From positions 1-64,000 of the forward strand of contig NZ_VOBR01000011.1 of the NCBI RefSeq assembly GCF_007845675.1: a stretch of 64,000 nucleotides of DNA, given 5' to 3'. The DNA is from Lentzea tibetensis. Its GTDB lineage: Bacteria; Actinomycetota; Actinomycetes; Mycobacteriales; Pseudonocardiaceae. The translations under genes and the position numbers were made by a program. Under the pieces are notes generated by a model. The model did not search any database. It worked only from the letters and a program-made list of their open reading frames with translations, and was not told the origin of the DNA. Of this stretch, positions 43,554 through 51,718 are shown piece by piece (the first letter of the stretch is position 1; the number at the start of each line of letters is the position of its first letter).

Positions 43554-44591
43554 ATGAGTGGCTGGAAAGCACTGCTGGCGGTAGGCGCCCTGATCGCCTC
43601 CGTCGTGACACCGGCACCGGCCGCCAACGCGGCTGACGTGTGCGCGGTGAAGTCCCGTCCGTCGGGCAAGGTCCTGCACGGGTACTGGGAGAACTGGGAC
43701 GGCGCATCGAACGGCGTGCACCCGCCGTTCGGCTGGACGCCGATCACCGACCCGCGCATCCGCCAGCACGGCTACAACGTGATCAACGCGGCGTTCCCGG
43801 TGATCCGCTCGGACGGCACGGTCCTGTGGGAAGACGGCATGGACGCGACCGTGAAGGTCCCGACACCCGCCGAGATGTGCGCGGCCAAGGCGGCGGGTCT
43901 GACGATCCTGATGTCGATCGGCGGCGCGACCGCGGGCATCGACCTGAACTCGCGGGCCGTGGCGGACAAGTTCATCGCCACCGTCGTGCCGCTGTTGAAG
44001 AAGTACAACTTCGACGGCATCGACATCGACATCGAGACCGGCCTGACCAACAGCGGCAACATCAAGACGCTGTCGACGTCGCAGGCGAACCTCATCCACA
44101 TCATCGATGGCGTGCTCTCGCGGATGCCGTCGAACTTCGGCCTGACCATGGCGCCGGAGACCGCGTACGTGACCGGCGGCAGCATCACCTACGGCTCGAT
44201 CTGGGGCGCGTATCTGCCCATCGTCAAGAAGTACGCGGACAACGGCCGGCTGTGGTGGCTGAACATGCAGTACTACAACGGTTCCATGTACGGCTGCTCC
44301 GGTGACTCCTACCAGGCGGGCACCGTGCAGGGCTTCGTCGCGCAGACCAACTGCCTCAACAAGGGACTCGTCGTGCAGGGCGTCACGATCAAGGTGCCGC
44401 TCGACAAGCAGGTGCCCGGCCTGCCCGCGCAGCCCGGTGCCGGTGGCGGCTACATGTCCACCGGCCTGGTCGGCCAGGCGTGGAACAACTACGGAGGCGG
44501 TCTCAAGGGCCTCATGACGTGGTCGATCAACTGGGACGGCTCGCGCAACTGGACGTTCGGCGACAACGTGAAGTCGCTACAGCGCCGCTAG
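43554..44591 (+). CDS. Secreted GH18 chitinase
   Basis: This is a 345-residue glycoside hydrolase 18. The signal peptide MSGWKALLAVGALIASVVTP ends near AANA-AD. The catalytic motif is FDGIDIDIETG, where the last acid is the proton donor; upstream is LTILMSIGGATAG. Further on are LTMAPETAYVTGG, LWWLNMQYYNGSMYG and the final strand GLMTWSINWDGS. The length is that of a single catalytic domain; there is no chitin-binding module. The product would cleave chitin outside the cell. A purine-rich GAGGGAG lies about 8 bp before ATG 43554. Its 3' end overlaps the convergent enolase-family gene by 15 bp. Confidence 0.93.
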   Translation: MSGWKALLAVGALIASVVTPAPAANAADVCAVKSRPSGKVLHGYWENWDGASNGVHPPFGWTPITDPRIRQHGYNVINAAFPVIRSDGTVLWEDGMDATVKVPTPAEMCAAKAAGLTILMSIGGATAGIDLNSRAVADKFIATVVPLLKKYNFDGIDIDIETGLTNSGNIKTLSTSQANLIHIIDGVLSRMPSNFGLTMAPETAYVTGGSITYGSIWGAYLPIVKKYADNGRLWWLNMQYYNGSMYGCSGDSYQAGTVQGFVAQTNCLNKGLVVQGVTIKVPLDKQVPGLPAQPGAGGGYMSTGLVGQAWNNYGGGLKGLMTWSINWDGSRNWTFGDNVKSLQRR

Positions 44592-45707
44592 TTCTCTGAC
44601 GGTTGCTTCGTCCACCTCGACGCCGAGACCGGGCCCGGTCGGCACCAGCGCTCGTCCGGCGTCGAGGTGGACTGTCGTTGTGGCGTATGGAGATTCGATG
44701 AACTGCCGCCCGTTGAGGTCGACGGGCGTGCCGATGCCGAACGCGGCGAACAGGTGGAGACTCGCGGCCAGCCCGATGTCGGAGTCGGTGAGGCCGGACC
44801 CCATGAGCCGCACGCCGCAGTCCTCAGCCAGTTGGCACAACCGCCGCGACAGCATGAGCCCCCCGCTGCGCTGGACCTTCGCGATCGCCACGTCCACCGC
44901 GTCGAGCTTCACGAACGTCGCCAGGTCCGTCGGGTGCCGCAGACTCTCGTCCAGCGCGACCGGCAGCGGCGACGCCGCGCGCAGCCGCTTCTGCCCCGCG
45001 ACGTCGTTGGCGGGCAGCGGCTGCTCGAACGCCGTGACGCCCAGGTCCTGCAACAGGTGCGCCATCCGGATCGCCGTGTCGCACGTGTACGCCTGGTTCG
45101 CGTCCACCCACAGCGGTGCCTCGGGCGCGGCGGTGCGCACGGCCGTCACCACGGCGAGGTCGGTGCGTTCGTCGTTGAGCCCGATCTTCACCTTGAACGC
45201 TTCGTAGCCGTGGGCTCGTCCTTCGTCGACGCAGTCCGTGACCTCGTCGGGTGTCTGCCCGGACACGATCCACGCCAGCTGGATGTCCTCGGTGCGCCGC
45301 TGCCCCCACAGCACGCCGATCGGGACGTTGAGTGCGCGCCCGAGCAGGTCGTGCAACGCCACGTCCACCGCCGACTTGGCCAGCGGGGCGCCGATCGAGA
45401 ACCCGCGGTTGATGGTGCGGTCGAAGATCCGGCTGATCCCGTCGAGATCCCACACCGGCCGCCCGATGATCGCGGGCGCCAGGTAGTTCTCGATCGTCGA
45501 CACGATCGACTCGGTCGTCTCGTACGTCCACGCGGGAATCGGCGTCGCCTCACCCCAGCCGTGCACGCCGTCCGCGCTCACCTTGACCAGCACGCGGATG
45601 CTCGGCGTTCCCTTCACCGCGACCGATCCGCCCGACACGCCGAAGCTGCGCACCGTCGGCAGCGCGACGGCGAACGTCTCGACGCGGTCGACTGTCAGAC
45701 CGATCAT
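44577..45707 (-). CDS. Enolase-superfamily enzyme (muconate-cycloisomerase / dipeptide-epimerase group)
   Basis: This is a 376-residue MR/MLE protein. The capping domain has GVHGWGEATPIPAWTYE. In the barrel, the KxK motif is YEAFKVKIG, the metal ligands are WVDANQAY, TAFEQPLP and VALDES, and the second catalytic lysine is in VAIAKVQRSGG. The two opposed lysines fit the muconate lactonising/dipeptide epimerase subgroup, which performs 1,1-proton transfer or cycloisomerisation. The substrate cannot be told from sequence. It lies downstream of the LacI gene on the same strand, after a 375-bp gap. Confidence 0.88.
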   Translation of the reverse strand: MIGLTVDRVETFAVALPTVRSFGVSGGSVAVKGTPSIRVLVKVSADGVHGWGEATPIPAWTYETTESIVSTIENYLAPAIIGRPVWDLDGISRIFDRTINRGFSIGAPLAKSAVDVALHDLLGRALNVPIGVLWGQRRTEDIQLAWIVSGQTPDEVTDCVDEGRAHGYEAFKVKIGLNDERTDLAVVTAVRTAAPEAPLWVDANQAYTCDTAIRMAHLLQDLGVTAFEQPLPANDVAGQKRLRAASPLPVALDESLRHPTDLATFVKLDAVDVAIAKVQRSGGLMLSRRLCQLAEDCGVRLMGSGLTDSDIGLAASLHLFAAFGIGTPVDLNGRQFIESPYATTTVHLDAGRALVPTGPGLGVEVDEATVRELAAL

Positions 45708-46082
45708 TCGATCTTCCTCTCCGGGGCCGTTACCAGGTGTTTCTCGTCAACGGGCCGTTGACTCGGCCTTCTGGGTTGTGGGCGGAACGTTTGGGGTCGG
45801 AGAATCGTTGCGCAAGGAGGAAGCGCGGGGGCAGCGGGCAAGCTCCCGCCGCGGGAGTCACGGTGGTGGCCCGGCGCTGGCCGGTGGCTCGGCCCACGGG
45901 CATCCCTACAGGACGGCGTGGCCCGCAATCGGCTCGCAGCCCGGCCCGTGGCAGTCGCTCCAGGCTCGCCCGCGGCACGGTCTCGCGGCGGTGGTCGGTT
46001 ACTGGCCAGCGGCACAGCCTCACGGAACTCGCCCGGAGCGCGCCAGCCCAGCCGCGGTCTGGTGCCGTCCCGCGGCACAGCC
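45708..46082. other. 375-bp intergenic region with palindrome and degenerate repeats
   Basis: No convincing gene. Near the enolase-family start lies a palindrome at 45746-45762 (GTCAACGG, one base, CCGTTGAC), 39 bp upstream of the coding region, a possible operator. Further right are three imperfect copies of CGCGGCACAGCCTCACGG at 45971-45988, 46008-46025 and 46071-46088. The last copy runs into the LacI stop codon. Open frames through this stretch look spurious. Confidence 0.5.
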
Positions 46083-47114
46083 TCACGGCGGCGGCCCGGT
46101 GCTCGCCCGCAGCACGACCTGCCCCTGCACGCGCTCGACGCGAACACGAGCGGGACGCTCGGGCAGCAGCGCCATCTCCATCGCCCGCTCGCCGAGGTCT
46201 TCGAGCGGCAGCGCCACGGTGGTGAGCGGGGGAGTGAGGTCGCGGATCATCGGGATGTCGTCGAACCCGGCCAGCGACACGTCGTCCGGCACGCGCAGCC
46301 CGGCCTCGCGGAACGCGGCCAGCGCGCCGATCGCCATCACGTCCGTCGAGGCGAACACGCAGGTGGCGCGCAAGCCTCTGCGCAGCAGTTCCTGAGTGGC
46401 CTCGTAGCCGCCGTCACGCGTGAACGCGCCCTCGACGATCTGCGTCGACAGCAGGTGGATGCCCCACGAAGCGAGCGCCGACCGGAAGCCGGCGAGCCGG
46501 TCTACGACGGTCGTCAGCGACAGGGGGCCGGACAGCACGGCGAACGAGCGGTGGCCCAGTGCGAGCAACGACCGCGCGAGTTCGGCCGCGCCACCCCGGT
46601 TCTCCGGCAGCACCGCGTCCGCGCGCACACCGCGATGCCTGCTGATGACCGCGACCCGGCCGCCAGTCGCGCGGTACAGGTCGAGCTCCCTGCGCAGGGA
46701 CTCCTGCCACTCGCGGTTCTCGAAACCGGAGCCGACCAGCAGCATCGCGCGCACCCGCTGGCCGCGCATCATCGACGCGTACGAGATCTCGCGCAGCGGG
46801 TCGCGGAACGTGCTGCCCAGGATGACCTGGAGGTCGTGCCGGGAGGCCGCGCGCATGACGCCGCGCGCGATGCCCGCGAAGTACGGGTCGCCGATGTCGT
46901 GGCAGATGACGCCGACACCCGCGTTCGACGACTTCGCCAGTGCTCTCGCGTGCGCGTTCGGCGAGTAGGCCAGGCGCTCCGCCGCCGCGCGGACGCGTTG
47001 TCGCAGGTCGGCGCGGACCTGGGTCGCGCCGTTGAGCGCGCGGGACGCCGTTGCGAGCGAGACGCCGGCCGCGCGGGCCACGTCGCCCAGCGTCACCTGC
47101 CCCTGTTCGGCCAT
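46083..47114 (-). CDS. LacI-family transcriptional regulator
   Basis: This is a 343-residue repressor. The DNA-binding head is VTLGDVARAAGVSLATASRA with the hinge RLAYSPNAHARALA. The periplasmic-binding-like core includes GVGVICHDIGDPYFAGIARG, LLVGSGFE, and CVFASTDVMAIGALAAFREA with GFDDIPMIRDLTPPLTTV. The ligand is not deducible. It is divergent from an ABC transporter operon, and two tandem GAAAGCGCTTTC palindromes lie 42-67 bp upstream of its start, the classic LacI/GalR operator type. It therefore probably controls both the transporter and itself. Confidence 0.93.
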   Translation of the reverse strand: MAEQGQVTLGDVARAAGVSLATASRALNGATQVRADLRQRVRAAAERLAYSPNAHARALAKSSNAGVGVICHDIGDPYFAGIARGVMRAASRHDLQVILGSTFRDPLREISYASMMRGQRVRAMLLVGSGFENREWQESLRRELDLYRATGGRVAVISRHRGVRADAVLPENRGGAAELARSLLALGHRSFAVLSGPLSLTTVVDRLAGFRSALASWGIHLLSTQIVEGAFTRDGGYEATQELLRRGLRATCVFASTDVMAIGALAAFREAGLRVPDDVSLAGFDDIPMIRDLTPPLTTVALPLEDLGERAMEMALLPERPARVRVERVQGQVVLRASTGPPP

Positions 47115-47155
47115 ATGACTCCCTTGACCGGTTTGTGAGCCGGTTCTACGTTAGC

Positions 47156-47181
47156 GGAAAGCGCTTTCCGAAAGCGCTTTC
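47156..47181. promoter_or_regulatory. Two adjacent LacI-type operators
   Basis: GGAAAGCGCTTTCC at 47156-47169 is a perfect 14-bp palindrome, followed directly by GAAAGCGCTTTC at 47170-47181. The centres are 13 bp apart. Both have the central CG step and AAAGCGCTTT core of actinobacterial LacI operators. They lie between the divergent LacI and permease genes. Confidence 0.88.
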
Positions 47182-47233
47182 CGTCACCAGTGACGACAGG
47201 GATGACGACAGAGGGATGACGACAGGGAGTGCG

Positions 47234-48013
47234 ATGGACTGGCTGGAACGGACCTGGCGTCCCGCCCTGCTGCTGGTTGCGTTCCTCGCGCTGTGGCAGG
47301 TGGTGACGGCGACCGGGTTGATCGCGCCGTACCTCGTGCCGTCGCCGGGCGACACGCTCGACGTGCTGGTCGGCAAGTGGCCGTACATCTGGCAGCACAC
47401 GTGGGTCACCACCTACGAGACCGTGCTCGGGTTCGTGATCGCGGCGGTCGTCGGCGTGCTCGCCGCGGTCGCGATGGTCTACTCCGGCACGGTCGAGAAG
47501 ACGCTCTACCCGATCCTGCTGTTCGCGCAGGTCATCCCCAAGATCGCGATCGCGCCGCTGTTCGTGGTGTGGCTGGGTTTCGGGTTGGGGCCGAAGGTGC
47601 TCGTGGCGGTGCTCATCGCGTTCTTCCCGGTGGTGATCTCGATGGTCACCGGGCTGAAGTCGGTCGACACCGAGATGCTGGAACTGGCGTCGACCATGGG
47701 CGGCGGGCCGCTCAAGACGTTCGTCAAGATCCGGTTCCCCGCCTCGCTGCCGCACCTGTTCTCGGGGCTCAAGGTCGCGGTGACCCTGGCCGTGACCGGC
47801 GCGGTCGTCGGCGAGTTCGTCGGCGCGAACGAAGGCCTCGGCTTCGTGATCCTCCAGGCCAACGGCAATCTCGACACACCGATGCTGTTCGCCGGCCTGA
47901 TCGTCATGTCGGTCGTCGGCGTCGTCCTGTTCGTCCTGCTCGAGCTCGCGGAGCGGTTCGTGTTGCCGTGGCACGTCAGCCGCCGCGGCTCGGCCGTGAC
48001 CACCACCATCTAG
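47234..48013 (+). CDS. NitT/TauT-type ABC transporter permease
   Basis: This is a 259-residue permease with about six membrane segments, from ALLLVAFLALWQVVTATGLI to LIVMSVVGVVLFVLLELA. The inner-membrane coupling motif is ELASTMGGGPLKTFVKIRFP, the EAA loop of SsuC/TauC/ThiX-like permeases. ATG 47234 has AGGGAG six bases upstream; ATG 47216 is an in-frame alternative. It is first in a three-gene operon with the binding lipoprotein and ATPase, behind the LacI operators. It would move a small organic compound into the cell. Confidence 0.92.
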   Translation: MDWLERTWRPALLLVAFLALWQVVTATGLIAPYLVPSPGDTLDVLVGKWPYIWQHTWVTTYETVLGFVIAAVVGVLAAVAMVYSGTVEKTLYPILLFAQVIPKIAIAPLFVVWLGFGLGPKVLVAVLIAFFPVVISMVTGLKSVDTEMLELASTMGGGPLKTFVKIRFPASLPHLFSGLKVAVTLAVTGAVVGEFVGANEGLGFVILQANGNLDTPMLFAGLIVMSVVGVVLFVLLELAERFVLPWHVSRRGSAVTTTI

Positions 48014-48031
48014 CGAAGGGCCTTCGATTCG

Positions 48032-49036
48032 ATGAAGAAAATGGCCATCGTCGCCGGTGTGCTGCTACTCGCCACGGCGTGCGGAGGGGGTGACGGCGCC
48101 GCGCCGCCAGCCAACCAGCAGGCCAAGGACGCCACCCTGACGCTGAACTGGTACCCGTACGGCGAGCACGCGCCGTTCTACTACGGTCTCAAGCAGGGGA
48201 TCTTCACCAAGCACGGGATCAACCTGAAGATCCAGGCCGGGCAGGGTTCCGGCAAGACCGTGCAGGCCACCGGCGCCGGCCAGACCGACTTCGGCTGGGC
48301 GGACACGTCCGCGCTGGCCGCCGCGGTCGAGCAGGGCGTCCCGGTCAAGAGCGTCGGCGTGTTCCTGCAGACGACGCCCGCGTCCGTGCAGTTCTTCACC
48401 GAGAAGAACATCAAGAAGCCCGAGGACCTCAAGGGGCTCAAGGTCGCCACGACCGCCGGTGACGCGCTCACCAAGACGTTCCCCGCGTTCCTGAAGCAGA
48501 ACGGCATGCAGGACAGCGACGTCCAGATCCAGAACACCGACGCGGCGGGCAAGATGGCCGCGGTGATCTCCGGTCGCGCGGACGTGCTGCTCGGGTTCGC
48601 GTCCGACCAGGGCCCGACCATGCAGGAGAAGGCCGGGAAACCGGTGTCGTACCTCAAGTTCTCCGAGTTCGGGCTGAACTACTTCAGCAACGGCCTGCTC
48701 ACGTCGAAGACGATGCTGCAGAAGGACCCGGAGCTGGTGAAGAAGATGGTCGCCGCGACCGCGGAGGCGTGGGCGGCCGCCGAGAAGGACCCGCAGGCCG
48801 CGGCCGACTCGATGAAGGGCGCGTCCGAGCAGCTGCCGTCACCGACGGTCGTGCTGGAGCAGTTCAAGACCACGCTGACCCTGCTGCACACCGACGCCTC
48901 GAAGGGGCAGGGGCCGGGCGTGAACTCCGCGGACGACTGGAAGAAGACGATTGACACGTTCGTGCGCACCGGGATCATCCCCAAGGGGCAGGATCCGGGC
49001 GCGTACTGGGAAGAGAGCGTGGCACCGAAGGGATGA
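48032..49036 (+). CDS. NMT1/THI5-type ABC substrate-binding lipoprotein
   Basis: This is a 334-residue lipoprotein. The signal MKKMAIVAGVLLLATAC has a lipobox (LATAC) and a GGGDG tether. The mature protein begins with TLTLNWYPYGEHAPFYYGLK, the hallmark of NMT1/SsuA-like binding proteins for pyrimidine precursors, sulfonates or similar. Later motifs are TDFGWADTSALAAAVEQGVP and DVLLGFASDQGP. The stop overlaps the ATPase start by 4 bp. The ligand is unknown; a pyrimidine-like compound is one possibility given the NWYPY opening. Confidence 0.9.
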   Translation: MKKMAIVAGVLLLATACGGGDGAAPPANQQAKDATLTLNWYPYGEHAPFYYGLKQGIFTKHGINLKIQAGQGSGKTVQATGAGQTDFGWADTSALAAAVEQGVPVKSVGVFLQTTPASVQFFTEKNIKKPEDLKGLKVATTAGDALTKTFPAFLKQNGMQDSDVQIQNTDAAGKMAAVISGRADVLLGFASDQGPTMQEKAGKPVSYLKFSEFGLNYFSNGLLTSKTMLQKDPELVKKMVAATAEAWAAAEKDPQAAADSMKGASEQLPSPTVVLEQFKTTLTLLHTDASKGQGPGVNSADDWKKTIDTFVRTGIIPKGQDPGAYWEESVAPKG

Positions 49037-49821
49037 CCGTGACACTCGGGACGGCCGCGGTCGAAATCGACTCCGTCGCCGTGCACTTCAGGTCGAAGAA
49101 GATCGACGTGACCGCCATCCGCGAGGTCTCGCTGGACGTCGCGCCGGGTGAGTTCGTCTCGATCGTCGGTCCGTCCGGGTGCGGCAAGTCCACGCTGCTC
49201 AAGCTCGTGTCCGGGTTGCTGAAGCCGTCGAGCGGAACCGTTCGGCTGCTCGGCGACCCGGTCACCGGGCCACGCCACGACATCGGCTACGTGTTCCAGC
49301 GGGCCGCGTTGCTGGAGTGGCGGTCGGCGCGCAAGAACATCCTGCTGCAGGCCGAGATGCGCGGCATGTCGTCGGTCGACGCGGGCAAGCGGGCCGACGA
49401 GCTGATCGAGATGACCGGGCTCACCGGGTTCGAGGACGCACTGCCGCACGAGCTTTCCGGTGGCATGCAGCAGCGCGTGGCGTTGTGCCGCGCGCTGCTG
49501 CACGAGCCGCGGGTGCTGCTGATGGACGAGCCGTTCGGTGCTCTGGACGCGTTGACCCGCGAGCAGATGAACGTGGAGCTGCACCGGATCTGGCGGGAGA
49601 CCGGGACGACCGTGCTGCTGGTGACGCACTCGATCGCCGAGTCCGTCTACCTGGCGAACCGGGTGGTCGTCATGACCGCCCGGCCGGGTGCGGTGCAGGA
49701 GGTCATCGAGGTGTCGCTGCCGGAGGTGCGGAGGTACTCGGAGACCATGGCACGCCCGGAGTTCAGCTCCACGGCGGCGCACATCCGCTCACTGCTCGGA
49801 GCAGGAGGATCCGACGACTAG
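49033..49821 (+). CDS. ABC transporter ATP-binding protein
   Basis: This is a 262-residue ATPase of the NitT/TauT group. Walker A is IVGPSGCGKSTLLKL, the Q-loop VFQRAALLEWRSARKNI, the signature LSGGMQQRVALCRALL, Walker B VLLMDEPFGALD and the switch histidine LLVTHSIAESVYLA. It would energise the upstream permease. The stop overlaps that of the convergent MarR gene by 3 bp. Confidence 0.94.
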   Translation: MTVTLGTAAVEIDSVAVHFRSKKIDVTAIREVSLDVAPGEFVSIVGPSGCGKSTLLKLVSGLLKPSSGTVRLLGDPVTGPRHDIGYVFQRAALLEWRSARKNILLQAEMRGMSSVDAGKRADELIEMTGLTGFEDALPHELSGGMQQRVALCRALLHEPRVLLMDEPFGALDALTREQMNVELHRIWRETGTTVLLVTHSIAESVYLANRVVVMTARPGAVQEVIEVSLPEVRRYSETMARPEFSSTAAHIRSLLGAGGSDD

Positions 49822-50282
49822 TGCGGGCGCAGGCGGCGCGCCAGGAGTTCCTGCAGCGCGTTGGTGTGGTCGGAGAGGTGGTTGAGGCAGTCGAGCAGGT
49901 CGTCCGCCTTGGGGCCCAGCGTGTCCAGCAGTTCGGCGGTCACCTCCGCACGGGCCCGGCGGCCCTCCGCCACGGCTTCCCGGCCGCGCGCGGTGATCTC
50001 GACGAGCCGGACGCGGCTGTCGTTGGGGTCGATGTGGCGTTCCGCGTAGCCGACGCGTTCCATCTCCGCCACGACCTTGGACGCGCCTTGCGCCGTCATG
50101 CCCAGCAGGTCGGCCAGGTCGGTCACCCGGACCGGACCGGCGAGCAGGTGCTGGAACACGTAACCGTGGACCGTGCGGACCTCGCTGTGCCCGGCGTCGG
50201 CCATGCGCTGGCGGACCGCGGCGTCGCAGGCGGCGGACAGCGCGGTGAACAGCAGCGTGAGATCCCGGTCGGTTGACAGCAC
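49818..50282 (-). CDS. MarR-family transcriptional regulator
   Basis: This is a 154-residue regulator. The winged helix is LAGPVRVTDLADLLGMTAQG, then ASKVVAEMERVGYAERHIDP and the wing NDSRVRLVEIT. The flanking helices form the dimer interface. The start appears to be a GTG at 50280-50282 (VLSTDRDLT). It is divergent from the beta-lactamase-fold hydrolase, with an inverted repeat in the 60-bp gap, so repression of that gene and itself is likely. Confidence 0.88.
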   Translation of the reverse strand: MLSTDRDLTLLFTALSAACDAAVRQRMADAGHSEVRTVHGYVFQHLLAGPVRVTDLADLLGMTAQGASKVVAEMERVGYAERHIDPNDSRVRLVEITARGREAVAEGRRARAEVTAELLDTLGPKADDLLDCLNHLSDHTNALQELLARRLRPH

Positions 50283-50300
50283 CGCCGGATGGTGACATCT

Positions 50301-50328
50301 TCAACCATGGTTTAGCAACTTCGGTTGA
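50301..50328. promoter_or_regulatory. Inverted repeat, probable MarR operator
   Basis: TCAACC (50301-50306) and GGTTGA (50323-50328) form the outer inverted repeat, and AACCATGGTT (50303-50312) is a 10-bp palindrome inside it. The site lies between the MarR gene and the hydrolase start, where a repressor would block both. Confidence 0.55.
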
Positions 50329-50342
50329 GGATGTGGTTCCCG

Positions 50343-51356
50343 ATGATCTGCGATCCCGCTTTCCGTTCCGTGGTCGAGGCCTTCCGCGAGGGCGTCGGCG
50401 ACGGCGGCGCGGCGTTGTCGATCACCGCGGGCGGCCGGACCGTCGTGGACGTGTGGCACGGCGACTGGGAGCGGGACACCGTCGTGAACGTCTTCTCGGT
50501 GACCAAGGGCTGGCTGGCGGCGCTCGCACATCGGCTGGTGGACAACGGTTCGCTCGACCTCGACGCGCCGGTGTCCCGTTACTGGCCGGAGTTCCGGGCC
50601 CCGGTGACCGTCGCCCAGCTGCTGTCGCACCAGGCCGGGCTGCCCGCGCTGCGCGCCGGCCTGCCCGCCGAGAGCCTGTACTCGTGGGACGCGATGACGT
50701 CCGCGCTGGCGGCCGAAACCCCTTGGTGGGAACCGGGAACCGGGCACGGCTACCACGTGGTGACGTTCGGCTGGCTGGTCGGCGAGGTGCTGCGCCGGGT
50801 GACCGGCGAGGACGTGCGCACGCTCGTCGAGACCGAGCTGGGCGTGCCGGATCTGTTCGTCGGGCTGCCCGAGCACGCGGACTCCCGAGCCGCCGAGCTG
50901 GTGAACGGCGGCGTCGCCGGTGACATGCCGATCCCGCTCCCGATCGCGGTGAAGGCGCTCGCGAACCCGCCGTCCCTGCTCGTGCCCGGCGTCGCGAACA
51001 CCCTCGCCTGGCGCAGGGCGCAGATCCCGGCCGCCAACGGGCACGCGTCGGCCCGTGCGCTGGCCTCGTTGTACGGCGGACTGACGGGCCTCGACGTGCC
51101 GGTGCGCAGCGACGGGCATGATCAGGTCATGAACGGCAACACCCGGTTCGGGCTGGGGTTCATGTTGCCCAACGAGGTGCGGCCGTTCTCGCCCAACCCG
51201 CGTGCGTTCGGGCATCCCGGCGCGGGCGGGTCGCTGGCGTTCGCCGACCCCGACACGGGCATCGGGTTCGGGTACACGACGAACCGGCTCGTGATCAGCA
51301 CGTCCGGTGCGGACGCCCGCTGGACGACGATGGTGGACGAGCTTTACCAGATCTGA
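50343..51356 (+). CDS. Beta-lactamase-fold serine hydrolase
   Basis: This is a 337-residue esterase or class C-like hydrolase. The nucleophile motif SxxK is FSVTKGWLAAL, and a tyrosine motif (GYHVVTFGWLVGEVLRRV) takes the place of YxN. C-terminal is FGHPGAGGSLAFADPDTGIG, where HPGAGG replaces KTG, as in EstB/LpqH-like carboxylesterases. There is no signal peptide, so it is cytoplasmic and unlikely to be a classical beta-lactamase. ATG 50343 is chosen because GAGG lies 12 bp upstream; ATG 50331 is an alternative with no spacing for a ribosome site. Confidence 0.88.
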   Translation: MICDPAFRSVVEAFREGVGDGGAALSITAGGRTVVDVWHGDWERDTVVNVFSVTKGWLAALAHRLVDNGSLDLDAPVSRYWPEFRAPVTVAQLLSHQAGLPALRAGLPAESLYSWDAMTSALAAETPWWEPGTGHGYHVVTFGWLVGEVLRRVTGEDVRTLVETELGVPDLFVGLPEHADSRAAELVNGGVAGDMPIPLPIAVKALANPPSLLVPGVANTLAWRRAQIPAANGHASARALASLYGGLTGLDVPVRSDGHDQVMNGNTRFGLGFMLPNEVRPFSPNPRAFGHPGAGGSLAFADPDTGIGFGYTTNRLVISTSGADARWTTMVDELYQI

Positions 51357-51718
51357 CCGCGTTCCGCCTAATGGTTCCGTGTGGTGAGAATGTGGTGTCA
51401 TTCTGATAATGGGAGGTAGTCATTACTTTGTCGCCCCCTCCCTGTTACGCGATTCCGCATTAATGTGACCACAGTCACGCCGACTTGCTGAATTCTCTGG
51501 AAGATCGCTAACCTCGGCCCCGACCGCTCGGAGGGGTCGCTGAGTTCTGCTCGCGACCGCGGTCTTCAATCATTGGTGAGCTATACGTTCGTGGCCGAGG
51601 GGTGTTTGACCACTACGTTCTGGTCTTCTGGCCTGATGAGCTGACCTGAGATTCGCGTATGGCTGGGCGCTGCGCGCTGTGATTCCGCGCGCCCGCCGAG
51701 GGGTGGAAAGGCTGACAA
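51357..51718. promoter_or_regulatory. Upstream region of the NRPS operon
   Basis: There are 362 bases with no gene, AT-richer than the surroundings (for example GTCATTCTGATAATGGGAGG). It contains a Crp-like site at 51464-51479 and ends in a GGGGTGGAAAGG ribosome-site region about 10 bp before ATG 51719. It should hold the NRPS promoter. Confidence 0.6.
51464..51479. promoter_or_regulatory. Crp-like palindrome
   Basis: TGTGACCACAGTCACG matches the TGTGA-N6-TCACA pattern bound by CRP/GlxR-type regulators in actinobacteria, with one mismatch in the last base. It is 240 bp upstream of the NRPS start. An adenylate cyclase gene is present in the same window. Confidence 0.5.

Noticed and set aside
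47199-47230. Short direct repeats GGGATGACGACAG near the permease start
   Set aside because: Only a few copies of a 13-base unit; they explain alternative start codons but show no wider structure.
50343-51356. Beta-lactamase antibiotic-resistance gene
   Set aside because: It lacks a signal peptide and the KTG motif (HPGAGG instead); an esterase-like role is more likely.
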